64,000 nt of DNA from an uncultured Olsenella sp. (GCA_900316105.1 ONBR01000008.1:1-64000), one strand, 5' to 3'. Counted from the first letter of the stretch, positions 24,763-34,162 are shown. Translations and numbers: made by a program. The notes: generated by a model from the sequence alone, not told the origin.

Positions 24763-25583
24763 CAGAGGTCGCCTCCTTCTGCGGAGATGTCTGAGTCTGG
24801 GTCGATGCCGCAGCCCTCCCGCATGAGGCGGGTCTCCAGGTAGGCGCGAACGATGATGTAGTCCTCGGGAACCGTGAGCTTGATGTTGCTGCGAGGCGAG
24901 GGGAAGCAGACGACCTTTCCCCCGCGACGCTCCACCAGAGCGGCATCGTCCGTGCCCTGATAGTTCTCGAAGCGGGCTGCGCGGTGGGCAGCCTCGAATG
25001 GCCTAACACGAAAAACTTGCGGCGTCTGGGCGCACCAGTAGAAGCTGCGGTCCGGCGTGGCGATGATGGTCTTGTCCTCCACGAGCTTGAGGGTATCGCT
25101 CGAGGGAGTAGCGCAGATGGCGCCCACGATTTCATTGTCAGAGCGGACGCGGTCGATGCAGCCCTCGATGGTCTCGGTCTGGATGAGGGGGCGGGCCGCA
25201 TCATGGACGGCTACGTACTCGAGCTTCTTGTCGCGCGCCTGGAGGCCCGAATAGACGGAGTCCTGCCTGGTGGCTCCCCCCTTGGCAAAGACGACCGGCT
25301 TGGTCAGCGACACGCTTGATAGGACCTCGTCGCGCATGGTGTCCTCGTAGCCCTCGGCCACGACCACGACAATCTGGGCCACAGAGGGCGCCCTGTCGAA
25401 GGCAATGAGGGACCAAGCGGCCACAGGCAGACCCAGAAGGTCTACGTACTGCTTTCCCACAAGCTTGCTGTAGCGCGTGCCAAAGCCACCAGCCAGGATG
25501 ATGGCGCATGTGTCGGGACCACCCGCGGGAGTCTCAATCTTCTGGAGCGCCACGCAGGTGCAGGTCTTTTGGCTTTGGCTCAT
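24762..25583 (-). CDS. ispD: 2-C-methyl-D-erythritol 4-phosphate cytidylyltransferase
   Basis: A 273-residue nucleotidyltransferase that makes CDP-ME in the MEP pathway. Visible are the CTP-binding LAGGFGTRYSK (the usual G-x-G-x-R reads FGTR), the lysine that follows, VAVHDAARPLI with its metal-binding Asp, and a C-terminal KLTVPEDYI. It is longer than the about 230-residue norm because of about 25 N-terminal residues rich in Cys and Gln with no known role. It overlaps disA by four bases. Confidence 0.92.
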   Translation of the reverse strand: MSQSQKTCTCVALQKIETPAGGPDTCAIILAGGFGTRYSKLVGKQYVDLLGLPVAAWSLIAFDRAPSVAQIVVVVAEGYEDTMRDEVLSSVSLTKPVVFAKGGATRQDSVYSGLQARDKKLEYVAVHDAARPLIQTETIEGCIDRVRSDNEIVGAICATPSSDTLKLVEDKTIIATPDRSFYWCAQTPQVFRVRPFEAAHRAARFENYQGTDDAALVERRGGKVVCFPSPRSNIKLTVPEDYIIVRAYLETRLMREGCGIDPDSDISAEGGDL

Positions 25584-26656
25584 GCGCGCTTACCCCGCAT
25601 TCTGTACAGACTGTCAGCCAGGATGCCGGGGTTCTTCACTCCCACGTCGTCCAGACGCTCGGGGTTGCTCTCGATGTTGTCCAAGAGCTGCTGGAGGGAG
25701 CCGAACTCGTCCACGATCTTGTCGGCCATGCCCTTGCGAACGACCGAGACGTTGGAGAGGGTTCTGAGGCCCAGGGGCTTCACGACCGAATCCTCGGCAA
25801 GGTCCTTATAACCCAGAATCTCGGCCACGCTCTTTGGCGAGCGAAGCTTTGCGTTGTCGGTCTCGTGCAGGACCTTGCGCAGGCGGGCTGCATTCTCCTC
25901 CGAATGGTCGCTGGCATAGTCACGCAAAAGCAGAGTGTAGTCCTCGGAGGTGTCGCCCATGAGTTCCTCGCGCTGCATCTCGATTGACTTGCCCTGGGTA
26001 CCCAGCTGCAAGACCAGGTCGCTAAGCTCCTCGGAGACGGTAATGAGCACCTCGAAGAGATAGATGGTCTCGGCGATGTCTGCAAGGGTGACGAAATCAT
26101 CCAGCTCCAGAGTGGTCAGGCGCAGCAGGCCTCGGTCCAGGCGGTTGCGTGTGCTCTCCATCGAGACCAGGAGCTGGTTGACGATGCTCATGAGCTCGGA
26201 GACGCTCTTTATCTGGAAGCCCTTGCCATCGATGTAGATGGTGACGACCTGGCGACGCTCCGAGATGGAGATGACCATGGCATCCGTAAGCAGGCTCATG
26301 CGGGCAGCGGTACGGTGGCGCATGCCCGTCTCGGACGTGGGCAGGGATGGATCGGGGTTCAGGTGGAAGTTTGCCCTCAGAATCTGGGTCAGGCCCTTGT
26401 CCAGCACGATGGCACCATCCATCTTTGACAGCTCGAACAAACGGTTTGCCGTGAACGAGATGTCCAGCTTGAAGCCATCGTTGCCGGCCTTGATGACATT
26501 ATCAGTGTCGCCAATGCAAATCAGTGCGCCAAGGTGACCCGCGATGATCATGTCGAGGGCGTGGCGCAGGGCGGTACCCGGCGCGGTCTTCTTTATGGCG
26601 ATGCGCAGGCGCTCCTTCGCATCGACTAGCTCCTGTTGTGGGCGGGCTTCTTCCAT
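25580..26656 (-). CDS. disA: DNA integrity scanning diadenylate cyclase DisA
   Basis: A 358-residue enzyme making cyclic di-AMP. The N-terminal DAC domain carries the diagnostic KMDGAIVLD and GMRHRTAARM motifs, followed by the helical spine and the C-terminal helix-hairpin-helix DNA-binding tail (IVDEFGSLQQLLDNIESNPE). The ATG at 26654-26656 has AAGGGGG seven bases upstream. It leads a run with ispD and ispF, an arrangement known in Actinobacteria; radA, often its neighbour, is not between it and clpC. Confidence 0.96.
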   Translation of the reverse strand: MEEARPQQELVDAKERLRIAIKKTAPGTALRHALDMIIAGHLGALICIGDTDNVIKAGNDGFKLDISFTANRLFELSKMDGAIVLDKGLTQILRANFHLNPDPSLPTSETGMRHRTAARMSLLTDAMVISISERRQVVTIYIDGKGFQIKSVSELMSIVNQLLVSMESTRNRLDRGLLRLTTLELDDFVTLADIAETIYLFEVLITVSEELSDLVLQLGTQGKSIEMQREELMGDTSEDYTLLLRDYASDHSEENAARLRKVLHETDNAKLRSPKSVAEILGYKDLAEDSVVKPLGLRTLSNVSVVRKGMADKIVDEFGSLQQLLDNIESNPERLDDVGVKNPGILADSLYRMRGKRA

Positions 26657-26792
26657 GTGCGTCCCCCTTATATGCGAGTCGGCCCGCAGGACGGGCCGAC
26701 CGAACTGCCACTGACAGTATATGACACTGCCTGGGCGTGCGCCCGAACGCCTCCTTGGGCAGGGGCGTTCGGGTACGCTCAGGCAGCGTGAC

Positions 26793-29411
26793 CTACTCTG
26801 ATGCTGGTGCGCTACCATCGCTGCTGACCACGGGCGAGGAGGTCGGCTGTACGCTCCAATGCTCGCGGGCGCGGGGCAGGTCCATGTGCACGCGCTTGGT
26901 AGCCTCGGGAATCTCGCCTGTTCCCTTGGAGAAGACCAGGTTGTCGCCGTCGGCGTCCACCTGGATGATGTCGCCTGCCTTCCACTTGCCCTGGAGGAGC
27001 TCCTCGGAGAGGGGATCCTCAATGAGGGTCTGGACGGCGCGACGCAGGGGACGAGCGCCGTAGACGGGGTCGGTGCCCTCCTTTGCGATGAAGTCGCGGG
27101 CGGCATCGGTGAGCTCGATGGACATGCCGTTGGCGATCAGGCGGTCACGCAGGTCGCGCACCATGAGGTCCACGATGCCACGCAGCTGCTCACTGGTCAG
27201 GGACTTGAAGACCACGATCTCGTCCACGCGGTTCAGGAACTCGGGACGGAAGAGACGCTTCAGGTCGCTCATGACACGGGAGTTGATCTCCTTGTCGGAC
27301 AGGCCGTTGGCACCCTGGGCTGAGAAGCCCATGGTGTTGGTCTGGGCGATGTCGCGAGCGCCGATGTTTGACGTCATGATGATGACCGTGTTGGAGAAGT
27401 CGACATGACGACCCTGGCCGTCGGTCAGACGTCCCTCGTCCAGAATCTGCAGGAGGACGTTGAAGACATCGGGATGGGCCTTCTCGATCTCGTCGAAGAG
27501 GACCACGGAGTAGGGACGCCTACGGACTGCCTTGGTGAGCTCGCCACCCTCGTCGTAGCCCACATATCCAGGAGGGGCACCGACGAGCTTGGAGACGGTG
27601 TGGCGCTCCATGAACTCGGACATGTCAAAGGAGATCAGGGCGTCCTCGGAGCCAAAGAGGAACTCTGCCAGGGACTTGGCAAGCTCGGTCTTTCCCACGC
27701 CGGATGGGCCCAGGAAGATGAAGGAGCCGCCAGGACGACGGGGGTCCTTGAGGGGCGAGCGGCTTCGGCGGATGGCCTTTGCCACCTTGGTCACGGCCTC
27801 GTCCTGACCGATGACACGCTGGTGGAGGGCATCCTCGGCGCGCAGGAGCTTGGAGGCCTCGGCCTCGGTGAGGTTGGACACGGGCACGCCCGTCATGTCG
27901 GACACGACGTCCGCGATCTCCTTCTCGGTAATCACCGTGACGGCCTTGTCGGTCTTTTCCCTCCAGGCGGTCTCGAGCTCCTCGCGCTTTGCAGTGAGCT
28001 CCTTCTCCTTGTCACGGAGCTTTGCGGCCTCCTCGAACTCCTGGGCCTGAGCTGCCTCGTCCTTCTGCTCCTTGATGCGAGCCAGTTCCTCGTCCACCTG
28101 GGCGAGCTCGGGAGGCAGGCTCATCTTGTGCACGCGGGTGCGAGCGCCGGTCTCGTCGATGACATCGATTGCCTTGTCGGGCAGGAAGCGGTCCTGGATG
28201 TACCTATTGGACAGGGTGACGGCAGCCTTGAGGGCGTCCTCGGTGTACTTGACGTGGTGATGCTCCTCGTAGGCGCCCTGCAAGCCATGCAGGATCTCCA
28301 GGGTGTCCTCGGGCGAGGGTTCGCCGATCATGACGGGCTGGAAGCGGCGCTCCAGTGCGGAGTCCTTCTCGATGTGCTTGCGGTACTCCTCGGCCGTGGT
28401 GGCTCCGATGACCTGGATCTCACCGCGGGATAGGGGCGGCTTGAGTATGGAGGCGGCGTCGATGGAGCCCTCGGCGGAGCCGGCCCCGATGATGGTGTGG
28501 ATCTCGTCGATGAAGAGGATGTCCTCCTGGTGGTCCATGACCTCGGCGATGACCTTCTTGAGTCTTTCCTCGAACTCACCGCGATACTTTGAGCCCGCGA
28601 CCAGGCTGGCCACGTCCAGGGTCCAGATCTGCTTGCCACGCAGGATGTCAGGGACGTTGCCGGTGGCAACCAGCTGGGCCAGGCCCTCGACGATGGCGGT
28701 CTTTCCCACGCCGGGATCGCCCAGGATCAGGGGGTTGTTCTTTTGCCTGCGAGCAAGCACCTGCATGACGCGCTCGACCTCGCGGTCGCGGCCGATCACG
28801 GGATCAAGCTTCCCGTCGGAAGCCAGCGTGGTGAGATTGCGGCCGAACTGCTCCAGGACAGAGCCCTCGTCGGATTGCTGGCCCTGGACACCCTGGCCCA
28901 TGCCGCTGAAGAACTGCTGGCCAAAGCCTACGCCAGCAGGCTGTGTGCCCTGTGACTTCTTCTCATCCTGGGACTTCTTTTCCACAAGCTCCGACACTGC
29001 GTTGCGCACGGCATCAGCCGAGACGCCCATGCGCGAGAGGGCGGTGACGGCCTTGCAGTCGCTCTGGGCGATGATACCCAAAAGCAGGTGCTCGGTGGCA
29101 ATGTAGGTCTGGTTGCGTGCGATGGTCTCGCGGTAGGCGTCCTCCAGCACGCGCTTTGCCAGCGGAGTGAAGGGGATGTGGCCTCCGGGAATGGCGTCGC
29201 CGTCATCGGTGGAGATCTCTTTGACCGTGGCCAGGGTCTCGCTGTAGGTGACGTCCAGCTTGGCCAGGGCCTGGGCAGCTACGCCCTCCCCCTCCTTGAT
29301 CAGGGCCAGGAGCAGGTGCTCCGTACCCACGTACATCTTTCCAAGGTTTCGCGCCTCGTCCTGGGCCAGGCTCATGACCTTGCGCGCCTTGTCTGTGAAC
29401 TTCTCGAACAT
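26793..29411 (-). CDS. clpC: ATP-dependent Clp protease ATP-binding subunit ClpC
   Basis: An 872-residue double AAA+ unfoldase that feeds ClpP. The N-terminal double Clp_N repeat (EHLLLALIKEGEG; EHLLLGIIAQSDC), the first P-loop GDPGVGKT (residues 231-238), the UVR-like coiled region, the second P-loop GPSGVGKTELAKSLAEF and the sensor-2 region are in place. About 20 residues past the second AAA domain end it with a Ser/Val-rich tail. It is the head of the run continuing into disA. I found no CtsR, CIRCE or HspR operator upstream, and no mcsA or mcsB is adjacent. Confidence 0.96.
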   Translation of the reverse strand: MFEKFTDKARKVMSLAQDEARNLGKMYVGTEHLLLALIKEGEGVAAQALAKLDVTYSETLATVKEISTDDGDAIPGGHIPFTPLAKRVLEDAYRETIARNQTYIATEHLLLGIIAQSDCKAVTALSRMGVSADAVRNAVSELVEKKSQDEKKSQGTQPAGVGFGQQFFSGMGQGVQGQQSDEGSVLEQFGRNLTTLASDGKLDPVIGRDREVERVMQVLARRQKNNPLILGDPGVGKTAIVEGLAQLVATGNVPDILRGKQIWTLDVASLVAGSKYRGEFEERLKKVIAEVMDHQEDILFIDEIHTIIGAGSAEGSIDAASILKPPLSRGEIQVIGATTAEEYRKHIEKDSALERRFQPVMIGEPSPEDTLEILHGLQGAYEEHHHVKYTEDALKAAVTLSNRYIQDRFLPDKAIDVIDETGARTRVHKMSLPPELAQVDEELARIKEQKDEAAQAQEFEEAAKLRDKEKELTAKREELETAWREKTDKAVTVITEKEIADVVSDMTGVPVSNLTEAEASKLLRAEDALHQRVIGQDEAVTKVAKAIRRSRSPLKDPRRPGGSFIFLGPSGVGKTELAKSLAEFLFGSEDALISFDMSEFMERHTVSKLVGAPPGYVGYDEGGELTKAVRRRPYSVVLFDEIEKAHPDVFNVLLQILDEGRLTDGQGRHVDFSNTVIIMTSNIGARDIAQTNTMGFSAQGANGLSDKEINSRVMSDLKRLFRPEFLNRVDEIVVFKSLTSEQLRGIVDLMVRDLRDRLIANGMSIELTDAARDFIAKEGTDPVYGARPLRRAVQTLIEDPLSEELLQGKWKAGDIIQVDADGDNLVFSKGTGEIPEATKRVHMDLPRAREHWSVQPTSSPVVSSDGSAPASE

Positions 29412-29549
29412 GAACTCTCGTGCGCCCCCTCGTGGGTCGTACGCCAGCCTTAGCCGACGCTCGCCGACCGTACGTCGGCTCTGGTTTTATGACCTAGGTG
29501 TACCCCCACTTGCCCCGTCGTATTCCACCCAAAGAAAATGCCAACAAGC

Positions 29550-29581
29550 GAGGGTGCCCGCACATAGGTGCAGACACCCTC
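29550..29581 (-). terminator. Long hairpin between lysS and clpC
   Basis: Arms GAGGGTG..TGCAC and GTGC..CACCCTC with two mismatches, about 70 bases after the lysS stop. No T-run follows (GCTTGTTGG), so it may be a terminator or a leader structure of clpC. The rest of 29412-29651 holds a possible clpC promoter (TTGGCA, 16 bases, TACGAC) that I rate weak. Confidence 0.4.
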
Positions 29582-29651
29582 ACTGAGCTGGCTCAATGCC
29601 GGAAATGAATGGTCTGTGACGAGGCTACCGGGATGACGCGATTCGCCCTTC

Positions 29652-31931
29652 CTACTCCTGGGAGGCCTCCTCGGGGTCCTTGGCGTATATGTCACCCACG
29701 GGCGCAATGGCCTTCATGGCCTCCAGGACCTCGGCCAGGAGGTCGTTGACCTCCATGCCATTGAGCTCGGCGCCCTTGGTGATCACGGCACGGTCACAGC
29801 CGGCAGCGAAGCGCTTGTCCTTGAACTTCTTCTTTAGCGACTTTACGGGCATGTCCGTGACGGAACCGGAGGGACGCATCTTTGCAGCGGCCTGGATGAG
29901 GCCCGTCAGCTCATCGATGGCAAAGAGGACCTTCTCCATCTTTCGCTCGGGCTTGGGGAGGTCGGGGTTGTTGTCGGAGTTGTGGGTCTGGATGGCATGG
30001 CAGAGGTCCTCGGTGCCGCCAGCAGCCAGAATGAGCTCGGAGGCCTTCACCGTGTGGTTGACCTCGTCCTGGAACTTCTCCCAGTCAAGGTCATGCAGGA
30101 GGCCAGCCAAACCCCAGAAGTCGATGTTCTGGGGGTCGTATTTCTGGGCGTAGTAGCGCATCAGGGCCTCGAGGGTCTGGGCATGATCGATGTGGAAGGT
30201 GTCCTCGTTGTACTGCTTGAGCAGGTCGACAGCCTGGTCGCGTGTAAGGCCAGGCTCCAGCTTCTGGGGCTCGGCCTGCTTGGCTGCCTCGGCGGATGCG
30301 CCAGCCTCGGAGTCGGCGGTAATGGCATCCAGGTCAGCTGCGGCCACATCGGTGCCGCCGCGCTTGCCCAGAGCATCGCCCACCTGCGCGGCAATGTCGG
30401 CCTTGGTGACGGTCTCGGGCTTCATCTGAGGGAAGAGCAGGACGTCACGGATGGCGGGCTGGTCGCAGAAGAGCATGATCATGCGGTCGATGCCATAGCC
30501 GATGCCACCTGCGGGAGGCATGCCGTACTCCAGGGCACGCACATAGTCGTAGTCGTAGCCCATTGCCTCATCGTCGCCAAAGCCCTTTGCGGCAACCTGC
30601 TCGGCAAAGCGGCCCGCCTGGTCAACGGGGTCATTGAGCTCGGAGAATGCATTTGCGTACTCGTGGCCACAGATGACCAGCTCAAAGCGGTCCGTCAGTC
30701 GCGGATCCTCGTCCTTACGCTTGGAGAGGGGGCTGACCTCCTCGGGGTAGTCGCAGACGAAGGTGGGGTTGACCAGGGTGGACTCGCCCAGCTCGTCGTA
30801 GAGCTCAAAGAGGAGCTTGCCGGAGCCCCAGTTCTCCTGCCACTCGATCTCGTGGGCGGCGCAGAGCTCGCGCAGGTGCTCGATGGGTGTATCCATGTCC
30901 ACGTGCTCCCCCACGGCCTTCGAGGCGACCTCGGACAGGGGGATGCTCGTCCAGTGGCCAGACATGTCGACGGTCTGGCCCTGGTAGGTGATGACCTCGT
31001 GCCCCTCCTCACAGCCGCAGACCTCGCGGGCAATGGTCTGGAAGAGACCCTCAGTCAGTCGCTTCATGCCCTCGAGGTCGCTATAGGCGCAGTAGGCCTC
31101 CATGGAGGTGAACTCGGGATTGTGGGTCAGGTCCATGCCCTCGTTACGGAACTGGCGGCCGATTTCGAAAACGCGCTCCATGCCGCCCACAATCAGGCGC
31201 TTCAGGGGGAGCTCAGTGGCGATGCGCAGGTAGAAGTCACGATCAAGGGCATTGAAGTGGGTCACGAAGGGCTTGGCGTTGGCACCACCCAGGATGGCGT
31301 GCATCATGGGGGTCTCGACCTCCATGTAGCCATCGGCTTCCATGTAGCGGCGGATGGTGGAGATGATCTGGCTGCGCTTGCGGAAGACGTCGCGAACCTC
31401 GGGGTTCATGATGAGGTCCAGATAGCGCTGGCGATAGCGGACCTCACGGTCGGTGAGACCATGGAACTTCTCGGGCAAGGGACGGACCGACTTGGACAGG
31501 AGGCGCAGGCCAGTAGGCTTGAGGCTGAGCTCGCCTCGCTTGGTGCGGACGATGGGGCCGGTGACCTCGACGATATCGCCCAGGTCCAGCTGGCGGACCA
31601 ACTGCCAGTCGGCCTCGGGCATGTCATTCACACGACAGAAGAGCTGAATCTGGCCGGAGACATCCTCCAGCACCAGGAAGGAGAGCTTGCCCTGGCCACG
31701 CTTGGCGCGGATGCGGCCTGCCAGGGTATAGATGTCAGCCGTGTCCTCGCCATCGGCCAGGTCCGCATACTTCTGGGCCAGGTCGGCCGTGTGGGCCGTC
31801 ACGGTGCTCTTGATGGGATACGGGTTCACACCAGCGTCGATGAGTGCTTGGCGCTTTGCGCGACGGACGGCGCGCTCGTCGTTGATGTCTACCTCGGGCT
31901 TGGTGCCCTGGGCCTGTTCCTGCTCTGCCAA
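29652..31931 (-). CDS. lysS: Lysyl-tRNA synthetase (class II) fused to a C-terminal HD-domain hydrolase
   Basis: A 759-residue two-part protein. Residues 1-506 are a complete LysRS: an OB-fold anticodon domain (VTAHTADLAQKYADLAD onward), class II motif 1 near RQRYLDLIMNPEVR, motif 2 with FEIGRQFRNEGMDLTHNPEF and motif 3 with GGIGYGIDRMIMLF. A linker of about 55 residues leads to an HD phosphohydrolase domain (about 562-745) with His in FHIDHAQT, the HD pair in LLHDLDWEKF (613-614) and a later Asp in FAIDELT. Stand-alone HD proteins of this kind exist; the fusion is unusual. I start it at TTG 31929-31931, which has AGGGAG six bases upstream; the longer frame adds 28 unlike residues. Confidence 0.93.
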   Translation of the reverse strand: MAEQEQAQGTKPEVDINDERAVRRAKRQALIDAGVNPYPIKSTVTAHTADLAQKYADLADGEDTADIYTLAGRIRAKRGQGKLSFLVLEDVSGQIQLFCRVNDMPEADWQLVRQLDLGDIVEVTGPIVRTKRGELSLKPTGLRLLSKSVRPLPEKFHGLTDREVRYRQRYLDLIMNPEVRDVFRKRSQIISTIRRYMEADGYMEVETPMMHAILGGANAKPFVTHFNALDRDFYLRIATELPLKRLIVGGMERVFEIGRQFRNEGMDLTHNPEFTSMEAYCAYSDLEGMKRLTEGLFQTIAREVCGCEEGHEVITYQGQTVDMSGHWTSIPLSEVASKAVGEHVDMDTPIEHLRELCAAHEIEWQENWGSGKLLFELYDELGESTLVNPTFVCDYPEEVSPLSKRKDEDPRLTDRFELVICGHEYANAFSELNDPVDQAGRFAEQVAAKGFGDDEAMGYDYDYVRALEYGMPPAGGIGYGIDRMIMLFCDQPAIRDVLLFPQMKPETVTKADIAAQVGDALGKRGGTDVAAADLDAITADSEAGASAEAAKQAEPQKLEPGLTRDQAVDLLKQYNEDTFHIDHAQTLEALMRYYAQKYDPQNIDFWGLAGLLHDLDWEKFQDEVNHTVKASELILAAGGTEDLCHAIQTHNSDNNPDLPKPERKMEKVLFAIDELTGLIQAAAKMRPSGSVTDMPVKSLKKKFKDKRFAAGCDRAVITKGAELNGMEVNDLLAEVLEAMKAIAPVGDIYAKDPEEASQE

Positions 31932-31984
31932 CTGAATCTCCCTGTCTGCTCTTGGGCGGATGCCGGGCACCCAACCCCTAAACG

Positions 31985-32020
31985 TCAAAAATGCCCCACG
32001 CCCGCAAGCGGGCACGGGGC
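31985..32020 (-). terminator. greA terminator
   Basis: GCCCC..GCCCGC/GCGGGC..GGGGC stem followed by ATTTTTGAC on the minus strand, between greA and lysS. Confidence 0.75.
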
Positions 32021-32054
32021 TGATGTGTCAACCAATCAGGACAAGCACCTGGAT

Positions 32055-32555
32055 TTACTCGGCGTCCAGGTTGGGATGCTTGATCGAGACGATCTTTGCC
32101 GAAAGGACCTTGCCGGAAGGCACCTTGTAGGTGACCTCGTCGCCAGCAGCGTGGTCCATGAGAGCCATGCCCAGGGGCGAGACGTTCGAGATCTTGTTCT
32201 GCAGAACGTCAGCCTCGGTGGTGGAGACCACAATGACGGTCTTTTCCTTGCCGTTGGACATCTGGATCTGGACCTCGTCCTCCAGGGAAACGGTATCGCC
32301 ATTTCCCTCGACGATGACGGCATTGGCCAGCTGGTTGCGCAGGGTCGCGATCTGCTCCTCGTTGAGCCTCTGGGCCTCGCGAGCAGCATCGTACTCGGAG
32401 TTCTCGGAAAGGTCGCCATGGGCACGAGCGGTCTGGATCTCCTCGATGATCCGCGGGCGCTCGACCTTCTCCAGATAGTCGATCTTTTCCTCGAGGCGCT
32501 GGCGGGTCGCCTCTGTCATTTTGAACTGCTCGGAAGCCTGGTTCTCGTTCTCCAT
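32055..32555 (-). CDS. greA: Transcription elongation factor GreA
   Basis: A 166-residue factor that rescues backtracked RNA polymerase by stimulating transcript cleavage. The N-terminal coiled-coil with the functional acidic tip is visible in HGDLSENSEYDAAREAQRLN, and the C-terminal FKBP-like domain has SPLGMALMDHAAGDEVTYKV. It sits upstream of lysS as often in Gram-positives. Confidence 0.96.
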   Translation of the reverse strand: MENENQASEQFKMTEATRQRLEEKIDYLEKVERPRIIEEIQTARAHGDLSENSEYDAAREAQRLNEEQIATLRNQLANAVIVEGNGDTVSLEDEVQIQMSNGKEKTVIVVSTTEADVLQNKISNVSPLGMALMDHAAGDEVTYKVPSGKVLSAKIVSIKHPNLDAE

Positions 32556-32617
32556 AATGCGCTTTCTACTCTATGAGGCTGGGGCTAGTGTGGGGCACCA
32601 GATGATGCGGCTGTCGC

Positions 32618-32941
32618 CTACTCGGAAGCGAGCTTGGCACCGCACTTGTTGCAGAACTCGGAACCCTTGGGGTTCTTTGCACCGCACTTGTTGCAAAAGA
32701 CGACGTCCTCCGCAACCTCGGCTGCCGGCTCCTCGACCTGGGCGTCCTCGGTGACGTCCTCGACGGTGTCCGTTACGTCGGTAGCCTTCTGCTCGCCCTC
32801 GTCACCATCCATGCCCTCACGGATGTTCTTGACCGTCTTGCCCAGGGACTTGCCCAGCTTCGGCAGGTTCTTGGGCCCAAAGATGACCAGAACGACGACG
32901 ACAATCAGAAGGAGCTCGGGGATGCCCATACCAAGAATCAT
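32618..32941 (-). CDS. tatA: Sec-independent translocase subunit TatA with a C-terminal zinc ribbon
   Basis: A 107-residue protein. Residues 3-22 form the membrane anchor (GIPELLLIVVVVLVIFGPKN, the invariant FGP motif), followed by the amphipathic helix LGKSLGKTVKNIREGMDGDE and an acidic tail. The last 25 residues hold two CNKCGAK units, a four-Cys zinc ribbon not usual in TatA. The ATG at 32939-32941 has GGAGG five bases upstream. No tatC or tatB is in the window. Confidence 0.9.
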   Translation of the reverse strand: MILGMGIPELLLIVVVVLVIFGPKNLPKLGKSLGKTVKNIREGMDGDEGEQKATDVTDTVEDVTEDAQVEEPAAEVAEDVVFCNKCGAKNPKGSEFCNKCGAKLASE

Positions 32942-33066
32942 GAAATCCTCCAAAAACAAAAGGTGCAAATGCATATGCGATGTGCAATTTTCGTAAAGGG
33001 TAGTATAGCCGACGACACCCCTTACTCACAATCTTTATCAGTATAAGGACACTTAACGCAAACGCC

Positions 33067-33993
33067 ATGAAGGGATTTTTATTGGCTTCGATAATCTGGA
33101 CCATCGTCAAGATTCTGATTGCCATCGACCTGGTCTCACTGGCGCTCCTGTGGATCCTGCTCAAGTGGCGCAAGGTGAGCGTCTACCGAACGCGCTTTGG
33201 TCTGACCCTGGTCTTTGACAGCGTTGACGCCGAGGGGGACGAGATTCGCCTGCTCAACGTGGGCGGCACTTTCCAAAGCATCTGCTACACGGGCCGTCGC
33301 GAGGACAAGAAGGACGGGGCGCAGGAAAGTGAGGCTCCCCTCGTCTCTGACGGCAAAGACGACCCCCGATTCGAGCCCGTCTGTGCCTATCACCAATACT
33401 TTGCCGAGGTCATAGACATGCTCGGGCCAGGACAGCGAGGCGGCGCTGACGTGCTGGACCGAGCCTTCGTGATTGGTGGCGGGGGCTACTCCTTCCCCAA
33501 GTGGCTAGTGGCCCACTGCCCAGCGGCCCACGTCGACGTCGCGGAAATCGACCCAAAGGTTGTCGGCATTGCCCACAAGCACTTCTACCTGCGAGAGCTG
33601 GAGGCGCGCTTCCACGCCGAGGAGACGGGCAGGCTGGACACCCACGTGACTGACGGATGGAAGTACCTGCAGGAGAGCGACCAACGCTGGAAGGTCATCG
33701 TAAACGACGCCTTCCGGGCAAAGAAGCCCCTGGGAGAGCTCAAGGGAGCCGAGGGGGCTCGTTGCGTGCACCGGCATCTGGAGCCAGACGGCGTCTACAT
33801 GGCAAACCTTCTCTGCCCCCGAGAGGGCAAGGGTTCAGAGCCCCTGCGCCAGGTAGTGGAGGCTTTCTCCGCAGAGTTCGAGCATGCCTACCTCTTTCCG
33901 GAGTGGCCCGATGACCCCACACGCGGCGGGGCAAATGCCTTCGTGGCCTGCGACGAAGAGCTGCCCATAGCGAAGAGCTATCGACTCAAGTAG
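33067..33993 (+). CDS. Membrane-anchored spermidine-synthase-like protein
   Basis: A 308-residue protein. One N-terminal membrane helix (IAIDLVSLALLWILL) is followed by a Rossmann methyltransferase-like domain with the nucleotide loop FVIGGGGYSFPKWL, the acidic residue VDVAEIDPKVV that binds the amino-propyl donor in spermidine synthases, and a later HVTDGWKYL. The polyamine pocket residues are not clearly conserved, so the true substrate is unknown. The start ATG has only a weak ribosome binding site. The next gene is convergent; a long palindrome separates them. Confidence 0.7.
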   Translation: MKGFLLASIIWTIVKILIAIDLVSLALLWILLKWRKVSVYRTRFGLTLVFDSVDAEGDEIRLLNVGGTFQSICYTGRREDKKDGAQESEAPLVSDGKDDPRFEPVCAYHQYFAEVIDMLGPGQRGGADVLDRAFVIGGGGYSFPKWLVAHCPAAHVDVAEIDPKVVGIAHKHFYLRELEARFHAEETGRLDTHVTDGWKYLQESDQRWKVIVNDAFRAKKPLGELKGAEGARCVHRHLEPDGVYMANLLCPREGKGSEPLRQVVEAFSAEFEHAYLFPEWPDDPTRGGANAFVACDEELPIAKSYRLK

Positions 33994-34028
33994 GGACGAG
34001 CCGCTGGCTGGTCGGCCAGCCGCAACGA

Positions 34029-34136
34029 AGGTCGTCTCGGACAGACCCTAACGCAGAGGAGGTCGTCTCGGACAGAAACTAATGGCCTTCCGTCCGAGGC
34101 GACCTCCTCTGTGATTGGCTGTCCGAGGCGACCTCC
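34029..34136. repeat. Palindrome D, two nested inverted copies
   Basis: GGTCGTCTCGGACAG occurs at 34030-34044 and 34060-34074 and in inverted form (CTGTCCGAGGCGACC or near it) at 34091-34105 and 34119-34133. It lies between convergent genes and could serve as a terminator, but no T-run follows. Confidence 0.85.
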
Positions 34137-34162
34137 GCCGTACCTCAACCCCGTGCCAACGC

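Noticed and set aside
29412-29651. CtsR, CIRCE or HspR operator before clpC
   Set aside because: No good match to the direct heptads of CtsR, the CIRCE inverted repeat or HAIR sites.
29982-32576. 864-residue plus-strand frame opposite lysS and greA
   Set aside because: A shadow of the real minus-strand genes with unnatural composition.
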